NCBI RefSeq assembly: GCF_002943755.1
Contig: NZ_MQUB01000001.1
Span: forward strand, 2,703,653 to 2,767,652
Length of the DNA: 64,000 nt
Origin: Aureitalea marina
GTDB taxonomy: Bacteria; Bacteroidota; Bacteroidia; Flavobacteriales; Flavobacteriaceae
Direction of reading: 5' to 3'
Under the pieces are notes generated by a model that saw only the letters and a program-made list of their open reading frames with translations, was not told the origin of the DNA and did not search any database. The position numbers and the translations under genes were made by a program. Positions 34,505 through 44,295 of the stretch are shown here, in pieces (the stretch's first letter is position 1; every line of letters begins with the position of its first letter).

Positions 34505-35953
34505 TTATCCAACCGAGCCTTCCAGGCTGATTTCCAATAATTTTTGAGCTTCTACCGCAAACTCCATAGGAAGCTTGTTCAATACTTCTTTACTGAATCC
34601 GTTTACGATCAGGGCGATGGCCTTTTCGGTGTCTATTCCACGCTGATTGCAGTAAAAGATCTGATCTTCCCCGATCTTGGAAGTTGTCGCCTCGTGTTCA
34701 ATCTGGGCCGTTTTGTTCTTGGCTTCGATGTATGGGAAAGTGTGGGCCCCGCATTTGTTCCCCATCAGTAAAGAGTCACACTGAGAGAAGTTCCTGGCTT
34801 GATCAGCATTGGGGTTGATCTTCACCAGCCCTCTGTAGCTATTCTGTGAGAAACCTGCAGAAATCCCCTTCGAAATGATCGTACTGCGGGTATTCTTCCC
34901 TATATGGATCATCTTGGTTCCCGTATCCGCCTGCTGGTAATTGTTGGTAACAGCGATGGAATAAAATTCCCCTACAGAGTTATCTCCCTTCAGCACACAG
35001 CTTGGATATTTCCAGGTTACGGCACTTCCGGTCTCCACTTGTGTCCATGAGATCTTGGCGTTCGTTTCGCAAAGTCCTCGCTTGGTCACAAAATTGAAGA
35101 CTCCTCCCTTTCCATCTTTTCCCCCAGGGTACCAGTTCTGAACTGTAGAATATTTGATTTCGGCATCGTCCAGGGCAATGAGTTCCACAACGGCAGCATG
35201 CAACTGGTTCTCATCACGCATGGGTGCCGTACAGCCTTCCAGGTAGCTCACATAGCTACCTTCGTCTGCGATGACCAGGGTCCGCTCAAACTGACCGGTC
35301 CCCGCCTGGTTGATCCGGAAATAAGTAGAGAGTTCCATAGGGCATCGAACTCCCTTCGGAATATAGCAGAAAGAACCATCGCTAAATACCGCGCTGTTCA
35401 ATGCTGCGTAAAAATTATCTTTTTGTGGAACAACCGTTCCGATGTATTTCTTGACCAGTTCTGGATATTCCTGGATAGCTTCGGAGATCGAACAGAAGAT
35501 GATCCCCTTCTCGGCCAAGGTGTCTTTGAAGGTAGTAGCCACAGAAACAGAGTCCATGACAATGTCTACTGCCACTCCTGCCAGTTTCTTTTGCTCTTCC
35601 AGGGAGATCCCAAGTTTATTGAAGGTTTCCAGTAATTCCGGATCGACTTCATCCAGGCTTTCGTATTTCGCTTTTTTTGCTGGAGCTGAGTAATAGGAGA
35701 TATCCTGAAAGTTGGGCTTGTCGTAATTCACATTGGCCCATTCGGGCTCTTCCATTTGCTTCCAGGCTGCAAAGGCTTCAAGCCTCCATTGTGTCATCCA
35801 TTCAGGCTCTTCTTTCTTCTTGGAGATAGCCTTAACGATGTCTTCATTCAATCCTACAGGAAAGGTATCGGATTCTATATCCGTGTAGAACCCATACTCG
35901 TACTCCTTGGTCTCGAGTTCCTTCTTCAGATCATCTTCGGTGAACTTATTCAT
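34505..35953 (-). CDS. sufB: Fe-S cluster scaffold protein SufB
   Basis: Main scaffold on which the SUF cluster is built. 482 residues with '[20 protein letters not shown]', '[19 protein letters not shown]', '[20 protein letters not shown]', '[20 protein letters not shown]' and '[20 protein letters not shown]', all strongly conserved in SufB. The Cys of 'LEGCTAP' is among those conserved for cluster assembly. It lies 11 bases after sufA. Confidence 0.97.
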   Translation of the reverse strand: MNKFTEDDLKKELETKEYEYGFYTDIESDTFPVGLNEDIVKAISKKKEEPEWMTQWRLEAFAAWKQMEEPEWANVNYDKPNFQDISYYSAPAKKAKYESLDEVDPELLETFNKLGISLEEQKKLAGVAVDIVMDSVSVATTFKDTLAEKGIIFCSISEAIQEYPELVKKYIGTVVPQKDNFYAALNSAVFSDGSFCYIPKGVRCPMELSTYFRINQAGTGQFERTLVIADEGSYVSYLEGCTAPMRDENQLHAAVVELIALDDAEIKYSTVQNWYPGGKDGKGGVFNFVTKRGLCETNAKISWTQVETGSAVTWKYPSCVLKGDNSVGEFYSIAVTNNYQQADTGTKMIHIGKNTRSTIISKGISAGFSQNSYRGLVKINPNADQARNFSQCDSLLMGNKCGAHTFPYIEAKNKTAQIEHEATTSKIGEDQIFYCNQRGIDTEKAIALIVNGFSKEVLNKLPMEFAVEAQKLLEISLEGSVG

Positions 35954-35964
35954 TCCGTCAGGTT

Positions 35965-36294
35965 TTAAAGGGAGAAACTCTCTCCACAGCCACAGGTCCT
36001 GTTGGCATTGGGGTTATTAAAAACAAATCCTTTCCCGTTAAGACCACCACTGTACTCCAGAGTTGTTCCTACCAGGTATAAAAAGCTCTTCTTGTCGACC
36101 ACGATACGGATCTGATTGTCTTCAAAGATTTTATCGTTGTCCAGTTGCTCGCTATCAAATTTTAGGTCGTAAGACAAGCCAGAGCATCCGCCACTTTTTA
36201 CACCGACCCGGACATAGTCCTGATCGTGGCTAAAGCCCTCGTCTGTCATTAGTTGAACCAATCTGCTTTTCGCTGTATCACTTACTTTGATCAT
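35965..36294 (-). CDS. sufA: A-type Fe-S carrier protein (SufA/IscA/HesB)
   Basis: Carries newly built clusters to target enzymes. 109 residues from the ATG at 36294 ('[12 protein letters not shown]'). The three ligand cysteines are in '[11 protein letters not shown]' (about 40) and '[11 protein letters not shown]' at the C-terminus. It is the first gene of the eleven-gene suf operon. Confidence 0.94.
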   Translation of the reverse strand: MIKVSDTAKSRLVQLMTDEGFSHDQDYVRVGVKSGGCSGLSYDLKFDSEQLDNDKIFEDNQIRIVVDKKSFLYLVGTTLEYSGGLNGKGFVFNNPNANRTCGCGESFSL

Positions 36295-36324
36295 CGCTAA
36301 ATGCACTTAGTCTAAGTTGGATTG

Positions 36325-36332
36325 CAAAGATA
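36325..36332 (-). promoter_or_regulatory. -7 element of the suf operon promoter
   Basis: On the - strand TATCTTTG (complement of 36325-36332) fits TAnnTTTG, 30 bases before the sufA ATG. A matching -33 TTG was not found. It is the only such element I found upstream of sufA, while gaps inside the operon are 23 bases or less, so the eleven genes probably share it. No obvious IscR-like palindrome is visible. Confidence 0.45.
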
Positions 36333-36426
36333 AGTCAAAACGGGTGTTTCGGCTCGAAAGGGTCAGAAATTAAGCTGATACGGCCATAGATTTATACAAT
36401 AATTAACAATCTCTGACCACGGCCTG

Positions 36427-37494
36427 TCAATTCCCGGGATTGGGAAGGGGTGGGGGAAGGATGAATTCAGGGTCGGAGAGTGCGAGCAAAAAAGCCTTAA
36501 GATCGGCCTTATCTTGCGGACTCAACTGCACTCCTCCTTGGTTGACGGCCTTCATCAAGGGGTCGATTGTTTCCGAGAAAACCAGGCCTTCACTGTAATG
36601 ATCAATGACCTCATCCAAGGTTTCAAAGCGGCCATCATGCATGTAGGGTGCAGTATAAGCTAAGTTACGGAGAGAAGGGGTTCGAAAGAGTCCAAACTCC
36701 CTGGGATCACCCGTAACAGCACCTAGGCCACGGTCGGTAATGACTTCGTCCAGGCCATTATTGTGAAACGCATTATCAGTCCAAAGCGGGTTGTTTCGAT
36801 TTCCATGACAGTGGAAACAATCCCCTCTGTCTTCGTCCATAAATACGTCAAATCCATTCTGCTCTGAAGGGGTTAGTTCGATCTCTCCGAGCAGAAAGCG
36901 GTCAAACCTGGTATTTCCGGACACCAGGGTTCGGATAAATTGTCCTAGTGCCTTGGTCACTCTTGCAGAGTCGATTCCAGCTGTTCCAAAGCTTTCTTCA
37001 AAGAGTTGAGGGTAGTTGGCGGTATTTTCGAGGGTTTGAACAACATTTTCCCAGCTGTTGTTCATCTCCACAGGGTTAGTCACTGGTTCAAATGCTTGCT
37101 CTTCCAGTGAATTGGCACTTCCGTCCCAATTAAAGGTGTTTATGTTCCAGGCCAGATTGTGCAAGGGCATAGAGTTTCTCATGCCTTCTTCTCCGGTGAC
37201 ACCCAAGCTAAACTGTCTGTTGTCCGAGAAGGCTGCAACAGGGTCGTGACAACTGGCGCAGGAAATTGAACCGTCTACTGACAAGGCACGATCAAAGAAC
37301 AATCGTTGGCCAAGAGCAATTCCATCCTCAGTCAGGGGGTTGTTTGCCGGGATATTTGGCTCCCCAAGCAATTGTTGAAATAGAGCCGGAGCATCTATAC
37401 TTGCTGGAGTAGGGACATAGGCGGTATCATCCTCTGAATTGTCGCAAGCAATTAGAAGAACCACTAAACTTAACCAACTCCATCTTTTTAACAT
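36427..37494 (-). CDS. Dihaem cytochrome c peroxidase/MauG-like lipoprotein (MbnH-like)
   Basis: A 355-residue lipoprotein ('LSLVVLLIAC', Cys16) with two c-type haem sites, 'CASCHDP' (about 80) and 'CFHCHGN' (about 225), in the arrangement of bacterial dihaem peroxidases and MauG. Other family segments are 'TEDGIALGQRLFFDRALSVD', 'FRTPSLRNLAYTAPYMHDG' and 'YSEGL'. It directly follows an MbnP-like gene. In known cases the dihaem partner, MbnH, oxidises a tryptophan of MbnP to kynurenine to create a copper site. I infer the same pairing here; a simple peroxidase role remains possible. Confidence 0.9.
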   Translation of the reverse strand: MLKRWSWLSLVVLLIACDNSEDDTAYVPTPASIDAPALFQQLLGEPNIPANNPLTEDGIALGQRLFFDRALSVDGSISCASCHDPVAAFSDNRQFSLGVTGEEGMRNSMPLHNLAWNINTFNWDGSANSLEEQAFEPVTNPVEMNNSWENVVQTLENTANYPQLFEESFGTAGIDSARVTKALGQFIRTLVSGNTRFDRFLLGEIELTPSEQNGFDVFMDEDRGDCFHCHGNRNNPLWTDNAFHNNGLDEVITDRGLGAVTGDPREFGLFRTPSLRNLAYTAPYMHDGRFETLDEVIDHYSEGLVFSETIDPLMKAVNQGGVQLSPQDKADLKAFLLALSDPEFILPPPLPNPGN

Positions 37495-37499
37495 TGGAT

Positions 37500-38285
37500 C
37501 TATTCGTCCACCAAGATCTGGGAAGTGAACACAGACTGTGAGTTTTCTTTCATCATGATCTGAGCATCAAAGTTGCCCATCAATTCAACATCCATCTGGT
37601 TGAGGTCCCAAAGGTTAGGGTCCTTGAACCACTGAGAGATGTCCATATCTATATTGATGATAACATCAGACGCCACTGCCGTTAATTGCGGGTTGTCAAA
37701 AACCACATGATTGGGCACGAAAACACCTGGTTCCTGACGGGCCGTTCCGTTGTGGAAGTTGTAAGGGTTTGGTGTGGTATCCACATTGTAATTTCCATCC
37801 AGTTGCATGAAGTGATAACCGCCGCCTAACTCTTCCGGCCAGTTCCAAAGTACCGTGTTGAGGTCGCTGTATTGTCCACTGACATTGTCGCCTTCGTTGA
37901 AACCATATGTAAAGGCTAATCGGTAGCCGCCAGCAGGAATGTCAATAGGAGGAAGAAAGGTGTTAGTTGCCGGATTTCCCAGGTCTATCAACTGATAGTC
38001 GGCCAGCGGAAATTGTTGTCCGTTGGAGTTGATCAGTACTACCCGAGAGATCAGAAAGCGCAATCTGGTGATCGTCATTTGTTCTCCGTTCTCGTTGGTA
38101 AAGACTGTTTTATTGTAGTCTTGATTGGTAACTTCTGTTCCACCCCAGTTTTGAGTAAAAGTTAGCGTGGCTCGGAATAGTTCGGCAGGATCGTCATCCG
38201 CAATCGGAGTATCTCCGCCATCATCACTTCCGCAGCTGGTAATTACCAGCAGCAAGCTTAAAAACAAAAGTGCTTTTTTCATCAT
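37500..38285 (-). CDS. MbnP-like copper-binding lipoprotein
   Basis: A 261-residue lipoprotein ('LLFLSLLLVITSC') with an acidic linker and an MbnP-like beta domain: 'RLRFLISRVVLINSNGQQF', 'DYQLIDLGN', 'IPAGGYRLAFTYGFNEGDN', 'GGYHFMQLDGNY', and a C-terminal 'INIDMDISQWFKDPNLWDL'. Candidate tryptophans for modification lie in 'QNWGGTEV', 'LWNWPEE' and 'ISQWFKD'. The ATG at 38285 is used; a TTG two codons earlier is unlikely. Five bases separate it from the dihaem gene downstream. Confidence 0.88.
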   Translation of the reverse strand: MMKKALLFLSLLLVITSCGSDDGGDTPIADDDPAELFRATLTFTQNWGGTEVTNQDYNKTVFTNENGEQMTITRLRFLISRVVLINSNGQQFPLADYQLIDLGNPATNTFLPPIDIPAGGYRLAFTYGFNEGDNVSGQYSDLNTVLWNWPEELGGGYHFMQLDGNYNVDTTPNPYNFHNGTARQEPGVFVPNHVVFDNPQLTAVASDVIINIDMDISQWFKDPNLWDLNQMDVELMGNFDAQIMMKENSQSVFTSQILVDE

Positions 38286-38291
38286 CGTCAA

Positions 38292-39677
38292 TTACTTAAT
38301 CTTGAATATCATTAGATCGTTCTGTCCTTTTTGTTCAGTAACGTCCCCGTCACTGCTTTCTGTACTTCCTACTCCCCATATACTGCCATCTGGATGAACA
38401 GCAGCAGCATAACCAAAATCAAAATCACTGCCTCCTACAGTGAGTGAAAATTCCTGTTGGCCCTGGGAATCGATTATGGCAATCCAACTGTCATTCTCGC
38501 CAGAATTTTGGGAAATATCCCCGGTTGTAGAACGGGTTGAGCCACAAAGCAGAAGCTTGTCCTCTTCAAATGGGTAAACGCTATTAAAGGTGTCGAATTG
38601 TTCTCCCCCATAACTCTGTTGATCCAGGATGTCACCATTGGAATCTATTCTAACCAACCAGGCATCAGCGTTACCCATATTGCTTTGCAGGTCTCCGTCC
38701 GAACTCCGGGAATCACCAACCAGGGTGATCTCACCGTTCTGATGCTCTATGGCCGTATACCCCATATCGATCTGTGAACCTCCGAATGAACGCGTCCAAA
38801 TCTTATCACCAACCGGGCTGACCTTTACAACCCACATATCGTATGAGCCCTTATCATCAGTAATGTCAAAATCATCGCTCTCTGAGGAACCGATCACCAA
38901 AAAGCTGCCATCCTGAAGTTGGAGAATGTCCCTGGCCCGATCGTTGTTCGTTCCACCAAAATACCTTCTCCAGATCCACTCTCCCTGGCTATCCATCTTC
39001 ACGATCCAATAATCTCCGACTCCGTGCTGAACAGCTCGGTTGTCATTCCCTTCACCATCGCTTGCGTCCACATCCAAGAATCCTGCGGCCATATAGCCCC
39101 CATCCGAAGTTTGTATTACCTGGAAGGCCTGATCACTACCTGTGTATCCAAAGTTCTGATCCCATTGCGGGTTTCCATTTGCGTCAATCTTTAGAATCCA
39201 GAAGTCGTGGAAACCTTCGTTTCCAGACACATCGCCATCTGAACTTCTGCTATATCCGGACAGTACAAATCCACCATCCAGGGTGGCCGATATACTAGCC
39301 AGCCGATCGTCTTGCTGTCCGCCATACGTCTTACTCCAAACTATTTCACCCGAGACATTGAGTTTGATCACCCAATAATCCCGGTCGTTTCCGGTCCGTC
39401 CTGACAGGTCTCCATCTGTACTGTTCGTATTTCCAGCCACAACAATACCTCCATCCGAAGTGGTTGCCAGGTCCACGGCTTCATCTTCACCACTGCCACC
39501 TAAGGTGATCACCAGATCAAGGGTGCCTTCGAAATCATTTTGATCTCCGCCTTGGTCGTCATCTTCGATAGGATCCTGATCCAAGGCAGTTCCATCTCCT
39601 AACTCCTCGATCTGACAATTCTGAAAGATCGGGATCAGCAGCATGAGCCAGAGGAATATGAGAATCCTTTTAATCAT
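38292..39677 (-). CDS. Repeat-rich beta-propeller-like lipoprotein
   Basis: A 461-residue lipoprotein ('MLLIPIFQNC', Cys21) whose mature part holds about seven repeats of roughly 50-60 residues. Each follows the pattern 'GG..DD.A..I..T.DGG....G.S.SSDGD......G..D.WV.K.D..G...W...YGG'. Examples are 'LATTSDGGIVVAGNTNSTDG' and 'IQTSDGGYMAAGFLDVDASD'. This is typical of Bacteroidota propeller repeats; the aspartates could bind calcium. Function is unknown, probably a surface binding scaffold. It lies six bases before the MbnP-like gene and seven after the choice-of-anchor B gene. Confidence 0.82.
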   Translation of the reverse strand: MIKRILIFLWLMLLIPIFQNCQIEELGDGTALDQDPIEDDDQGGDQNDFEGTLDLVITLGGSGEDEAVDLATTSDGGIVVAGNTNSTDGDLSGRTGNDRDYWVIKLNVSGEIVWSKTYGGQQDDRLASISATLDGGFVLSGYSRSSDGDVSGNEGFHDFWILKIDANGNPQWDQNFGYTGSDQAFQVIQTSDGGYMAAGFLDVDASDGEGNDNRAVQHGVGDYWIVKMDSQGEWIWRRYFGGTNNDRARDILQLQDGSFLVIGSSESDDFDITDDKGSYDMWVVKVSPVGDKIWTRSFGGSQIDMGYTAIEHQNGEITLVGDSRSSDGDLQSNMGNADAWLVRIDSNGDILDQQSYGGEQFDTFNSVYPFEEDKLLLCGSTRSTTGDISQNSGENDSWIAIIDSQGQQEFSLTVGGSDFDFGYAAAVHPDGSIWGVGSTESSDGDVTEQKGQNDLMIFKIK

Positions 39678-39683
39678 TACTTA

Positions 39684-41089
39684 CTAATTGACAACTAGCC
39701 GAAAGATCCGGTCATTATTTACTCTGATCAGGTAAAGACCAGCATTTAACGAAGAGATAGCAATTTTTTCTGTTCGGGTATTATCTAGTGTAAAATTACG
39801 GATTATTTGACCAAGGGTATTCATGATCTCAACCTGCTGTAAAGGTTCCGTGTCTGATCTCAGGAAAACTATCTCATCTGCCGGATTGGGGTATAAAGTA
39901 ATCTCGGCTTTCACTTCCGGCTGATTTGTCAGAAGCTCATCTGGGTCGCGCACCAAGGTCATGCCGGCTTCTCCAGTGATCAAAACGGTTCTGCTTTCGA
40001 AGAAAGGATAAACATTCCAAGTCCCATTAAAAGTGGGATTGTTCGATGCCGGATAAGTATCGAAATGAGCAATTTCCTCCATTTCGAGGTTCCCGATTTG
40101 GCTAATATCCATTACTCGCAAACCGGCTTCGTAATTGGCTAGATAATAACGATCTCCCAATACATATCCATTGTGATCTACAGCTGCTGTTGTTCCGAAA
40201 TATTCGAATAGCGGGAAAGGGTTATCCAGATCAGTGAAATCGAAAATGACGGTCCGGGTATTGAACCCCACAGAGAGCTCATCGAATTCGTCACCTAAGA
40301 GGAAATAGCGCTGATCGTTCGTAAACCACCCTTGATGGGTGTATCCAACGTTGCTATAACCTGTAGTTGAGATCAATTCAGGATTTTCTTTATCCGTGAT
40401 ATCCACCAAAATGACTTCGTCTTCGTTACTACCTATAAGTAGCTCTCGGCCTTGATAATCGGCATCAGGGCCACTGTAGGTGACCACCTGCGCATCATGA
40501 CTGTAGTTGCTCATGCCATAACCTCCAGCGGGTTGTGGATTCTTCGGGTCCTGGATATTGATAAAATGAGGCCCCCGTTAAAGGTTGCTGTTCCAACGGC
40601 ATACGCAAAACCGTTGGCTTCATTGATCACAATATTGTGAGCGCTGCCAATCTCACCATAATGCGCGTCTTCTGTAAAGGTTACAGGGGGATTCTCAACT
40701 TCCCGCAGCCGAGTTAGATCAAAAACCTGCATACCGTGATTTTCAGCCTCGCTCACTATGTATGCATGGTTGGAATACACCTTGACGTCACGCCAAATAG
40801 AATTTACAGTGTGAGTAGGTAGCTTCCCTACTAGCAGCGGGTTAAGCGGGTCGGATATATCGACGAACGCCGTACCGTTGTTAAGCCCGACAAGGGCGTA
40901 TTCCACATCGGTCTCAGGGTCTGTCCATCCCCAGGAGTCATTGGCAGATCCGGCAGCCAGATCTTCGAGGGTGAGTTGAGACATGAATTCGAAATTCTCG
41001 CAAGGAAAGCCGTTAGATAGGCCATCTTCACAAGGGGTCTGGCCTGCGGCAAACAAGGGGAGTAAAAAAAGGATAATCGCAATTTTCAT
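39684..41089 (-). CDS. Choice-of-anchor B family protein with T9SS sorting domain, frame interrupted near 40572
   Basis: A secreted protein of about 468 residues once repaired. A signal peptide ('IAIILFLLPLFAAG') precedes the anchor-B region ('SWGWTDPETDVEYALVGLNN', 'HGMQVFDLTRLR', 'GSAHNIVINEANGFAYAVG', 'SHDAQVVTYSGPDADY'). The C-terminal about 70 residues ('LYPNPADEIVFLRS', 'GLYLIRVNNDRIFRLVV') form a type A T9SS sorting domain. The frame breaks after 'TATFNGG': comparison with the paralogue at 41341-42573 shows that one extra G/C at the run 40570-40576 restores 'GGPHFINIQDPKNPQPAGGY'. I treat it as one gene with a probable sequencing error. Confidence 0.85.
40572..40576 (-). other. Frameshift site: G5 run (C5 on +) in choice-of-anchor B gene
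   Basis: One missing base in this run splits the gene. The intact paralogue gives the expected protein across the site. Confidence 0.8.
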
Positions 41090-41340
41090 TGTTAAAACTT
41101 CGCTGTTGACTTTAAATAGAACAAAAATCGAAATAATAGTTCTCATATTACTGAATTCTTTTTTTGAGTTGAATTATCAATTTTACCAATTTTGTTCAAT
41201 CATAAGTCACGTCCAAACGTGAAAAGAAGCACATTGATCCTTGTACCGGGAAATTGGAATTATAATAGCTAAATATCACCTCGAACAAAAATTGATAGGC
41301 AAAGGCAAGCAGAAATTTTTATCCTCTGCTGTTCGATAAC

Positions 41341-42573
41341 CTATTGCCTGCGAATGATAAACAGTCCTTCACCTATGTTGCTAAGTATGATGTTACCACT
41401 ACCAAAAAAGGGGTAAACACTCCAAGTTCCCCGGAATGTAGGATTGTTGTCCTCAGGGTAGGTGTCGAAGAATCCGGTCTCTTCCAGGTTGCCTCCGCTT
41501 AACCCGCTTAGGTCGATCTCTCGCATTCCGGCCGTGTAATTGGCCTGGTAGAAGCGGTTGCCGCGCACATAGCCATTGTGATCTATTGCGCTGGTGCTGC
41601 CAAGGTATTCCGTGTGGATCTCGGGATTATCCAGATCCGCCAGATCGAATACCAGTGTCCTGGAGTTAATTCCAAATTCTATTTCGTCTAATTCGTCGCC
41701 CAGTAAGAAGTATTGCTGATCGTTGCTAAACCAGCCCTGATGAGTATACCCCAGCTGCGGATAGGATATCGATGACAATTGAAGGGGATTTTCTTTGTCG
41801 GTAATATCCACTATGACCACCTCATTAGTGTTACTGCCGATAAATATCTCCTTACCTAAATGTTCCGCATCTGGTCCACTGTAGGTCACCACCTGGGCAT
41901 CGTGGCTGTAATCGTCCATATCGTATCCTCCGGCTGGTTGTGGGTTGATGGGGTCGGATATATCTATAAAATGAGGTCCTCCATTGAATGTTTGTGATCC
42001 TACAACATAGGCGAAGGAGGTCGATTCGTTGATCACGATGTTATGTGCATTTCCAAATTCCGTATAGACTGCATCTGCTTCAAAAGTGCTATTGGTCTCG
42101 GCATTGCGAAGTCTGGTGAGATCGAAGACCTGCATTCCATGATCCGGGGCTTCGCTCACAATAAAAGCGTGATTCCCGTATACTTTTATATCACGCCATC
42201 CGCTCGGTACAGTTGCCGTTGGTAATTTTCCAAGATAAACAGGGAGATCAGGAGAAGAAATATCCACAAAGCCGGTGCCATTTCTCAATCCCATCAAGGC
42301 ATATTCTTTACCAGTGTCTGGATCGGTCCAGCCCCAGCAATCGTTTCCGGTATCGGAATTGAATGTACTAATTGGGACCTGGGCAATAAGCCCGTAATTC
42401 AGACAAGGATAATCTCCTGCAAAACCGTCAATACAAGGAAGGGAAAAGTTGACCGGATCTTCTTCGACTTCCTCCTCCTCTTCGACAACAATGGCATTAT
42501 CCAGAATATCCTCATCGTCAGAGCAAGCCAGACAGACTGATATTAAGGCAAATAGCCAGACTATTCTTTTCAT
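41341..42573 (-). CDS. Choice-of-anchor B family lipoprotein
   Basis: A 410-residue intact paralogue of the preceding gene's product. The signal 'LFALISVCLAC' (Cys17) makes it a lipoprotein; an acidic linker 'VVEEEEEVEEDPVN' follows. The anchor-B core contains 'CWGWTDPDTGKEYALMGLRN', 'HGMQVFDLTRLRNAE' and 'YSHDAQVVTYSGPDAEHLG'. There is no T9SS domain: it ends soon after the core with 'NIGEGLFIIRRQ'. So the two paralogues reach the surface by different routes. A 251-base gap separates it from the next gene of the group. Confidence 0.88.
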   Translation of the reverse strand: MKRIVWLFALISVCLACSDDEDILDNAIVVEEEEEVEEDPVNFSLPCIDGFAGDYPCLNYGLIAQVPISTFNSDTGNDCWGWTDPDTGKEYALMGLRNGTGFVDISSPDLPVYLGKLPTATVPSGWRDIKVYGNHAFIVSEAPDHGMQVFDLTRLRNAETNSTFEADAVYTEFGNAHNIVINESTSFAYVVGSQTFNGGPHFIDISDPINPQPAGGYDMDDYSHDAQVVTYSGPDAEHLGKEIFIGSNTNEVVIVDITDKENPLQLSSISYPQLGYTHQGWFSNDQQYFLLGDELDEIEFGINSRTLVFDLADLDNPEIHTEYLGSTSAIDHNGYVRGNRFYQANYTAGMREIDLSGLSGGNLEETGFFDTYPEDNNPTFRGTWSVYPFFGSGNIILSNIGEGLFIIRRQ

Positions 42574-42693
42574 AGCAATTAAATGAGCCTAAATATACGG
42601 TCGGTGAGCCGAAAGAAGGTAAAAGCCGACAAAATTTTACAACAGTTAAGACCATAATACTGCAAAATTCAAGGATTTATAAAGGGTAGATAT

Positions 42694-42701
42694 TATTTTT
42701 G
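42694..42701 (+). promoter_or_regulatory. TAnnTTTG (-7) element upstream of thiL
   Basis: TATTTTTG, 20 bases before the ATG at 42722. No TPP riboswitch elements are visible in the 148-base gap. No -33 TTG was found. Confidence 0.4.
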
Positions 42702-42721
42702 CGGTCTTATTTCGATTTATC

Positions 42722-43774
42722 ATGCTGGAAGACAAAAATAATCAACGTACCCCCATATCACAATTAGGTGAGTTTGGACTGATCGAACACCTGACCAAGA
42801 ATATCAAATTGGGTCAGGAGAGTACGGTTAAAGGTATAGGAGATGATGCAGCAGTGATCAGCCGTCAAGCCGATGTAGTTGAAGTTGTAACCACGGACAT
42901 GCTGGTTGAAGGGGTGCACTTTGACCTCGGGTATATGCCCCTAAAGCATTTGGGCTATAAAGCAGTTATCGTAAACCTCTCTGATGTCTATGCGATGAAT
43001 GCCAGTCCTACCCAGATCACGGTAAGTCTGGCGCTGTCCAATCGATTTCCGGTAGAAGCGGTAGAAGAATTATATGAGGGTATCCTCACTGCCTGCAGAA
43101 TATATGGTGTAGACTTGGTGGGAGGAGACACAACATCTTCTCAGAGTGGGTTGATCATCAGTGTGACCGCCTTGGGAGAGGCTAAAAAAGACGATCTGGT
43201 TTATCGCAACGGTGCTAAGGAGAATGATCTTTTAGTGGTGAGTGGTGACCTAGGGGGAGCGTATTTGGGTCTTCAAGTATTGGAAAGAGAGCGACAGGTC
43301 TTTCAAGTAAATCCAAACTCCCAACCGGATCTGGATGCCTATACCTATTTAATTGAGCGGCAATTAAAGCCTGAGGCCAGGAAAGACATTACGGAATTAC
43401 TTGAAAAGCTAGAGGTCAAACCCACAGCTATGATCGACATCAGTGACGGACTCTCTTCGGAGATTCTTCATCTATGCAAACAATCGGGAGTTGGATGTGT
43501 ATTATATGAGGATAAGATCCCACTGGACCCACAGGTAATTTCAACCTGTGAGGAATTTGAAATGGACAGCACCACTGTGGCCCTAAGCGGAGGGGAAGAT
43601 TACGAGTTACTTATGACCATAAGTATGGAAGACTTTCCAAAGATCAAGGCCAATCCTGACTTCACCGTTCTGGGTCATATCACCGAAGTGGCTGCCGGAA
43701 CACAACTAATCACCAGGGCGGGACAGCAAATGGAGCTGATCGCCAGAGGATGGAATTCAATAAAAGAGGATTGA
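42722..43774 (+). CDS. thiL: Thiamine-monophosphate kinase
   Basis: Phosphorylates TMP to the active cofactor thiamine diphosphate. The 350-residue protein has the PurM-like fold motifs: 'GIGDDAAVISRQ' (about 40), 'TTDMLVEGVHFDL' (about 60), 'GGDTTSSQSGL' (about 138), 'DISDGLSSEI' (about 240) and 'LSGGEDYELLM' (about 290). It stops exactly where the convergent small gene ends. Confidence 0.96.
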   Translation: MLEDKNNQRTPISQLGEFGLIEHLTKNIKLGQESTVKGIGDDAAVISRQADVVEVVTTDMLVEGVHFDLGYMPLKHLGYKAVIVNLSDVYAMNASPTQITVSLALSNRFPVEAVEELYEGILTACRIYGVDLVGGDTTSSQSGLIISVTALGEAKKDDLVYRNGAKENDLLVVSGDLGGAYLGLQVLERERQVFQVNPNSQPDLDAYTYLIERQLKPEARKDITELLEKLEVKPTAMIDISDGLSSEILHLCKQSGVGCVLYEDKIPLDPQVISTCEEFEMDSTTVALSGGEDYELLMTISMEDFPKIKANPDFTVLGHITEVAAGTQLITRAGQQMELIARGWNSIKED

Positions 43775-43966
43775 TCAGGAACTGACCAGTTCTTGGAATA
43801 GTCGGTTATTTTCTTGCCAATGCTTGTTTAAGCGGACAATCATACCATTGCCGTCTTCTGTGAATTCTGCTTTACAACAACGGCATCGGTATTCCTTCAT
43901 CTTGTGTTGGTCCATGCGTATGAACTCCAGATCGTGGCCGATCAGTTTACATCGTAGATTTCTCAT
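43775..43966 (-). CDS. Small Cys/His protein, paralogue 2 of a pair
   Basis: A 63-residue protein with 'CKLIGHDLEF' (Cys and His five residues apart) and 'YRCRCCKAEF' (CxxC), followed by a helix-like 'KHWQENNRLFQEL'. The four residues could hold one zinc. It matches the upstream neighbour residue for residue at these points. The pattern resembles small phage-derived DUF1660-type proteins, a resemblance I hold loosely. It ends at the thiL stop. Confidence 0.65.
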   Translation of the reverse strand: MRNLRCKLIGHDLEFIRMDQHKMKEYRCRCCKAEFTEDGNGMIVRLNKHWQENNRLFQELVSS

Positions 43967-43970
43967 GGGG

Positions 43971-44219
43971 CTATTGTGCTGAGAGCCGCCTCATCTTTTT
44001 TTGGAACAGGGAGGCGAGGGCTTGGTTGATTTCTTTTGTTCTGTAGTTCAGTTTAACCAGATGCCCGGTATCATTATCGGTCATCTCTTTACCACATTTT
44101 ACGCATTTGTACTCATTGATATGATTGGTCACCTTTTTTGTAACGACATAATGATGACCTATTACACTGCAAACGATACCAGGTAAAGAAAACGAATTTG
44201 ATTGGGTAGTTTTGGGCAT
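43971..44219 (-). CDS. Small Cys/His protein, paralogue 1 of a pair
   Basis: An 82-residue protein with 'VCSVIGHHYVV' and 'YKCVKCGKEM', the same C-x4-H ... CxxC arrangement as the following gene, and 'TGHLVKLNYRTKEINQALA' matching its C-terminal helix. The two genes lie five bases apart and are clearly a tandem duplicate. Function is unknown; single zinc binding is likely. Confidence 0.7.
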   Translation of the reverse strand: MPKTTQSNSFSLPGIVCSVIGHHYVVTKKVTNHINEYKCVKCGKEMTDNDTGHLVKLNYRTKEINQALASLFQKKMRRLSAQ

Positions 44220-44295
44220 GGTTTTCTGAATTGGTTGCCTCTAATCTATAAATTTTCTTCAATAAAATCGACAAACAACCAAAAAAATCGATGAA

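Noticed and set aside
42574..42721. TPP riboswitch upstream of thiL
   Set aside because: No thi-box consensus or suitable stems are visible, and thiL is not usually under such control.
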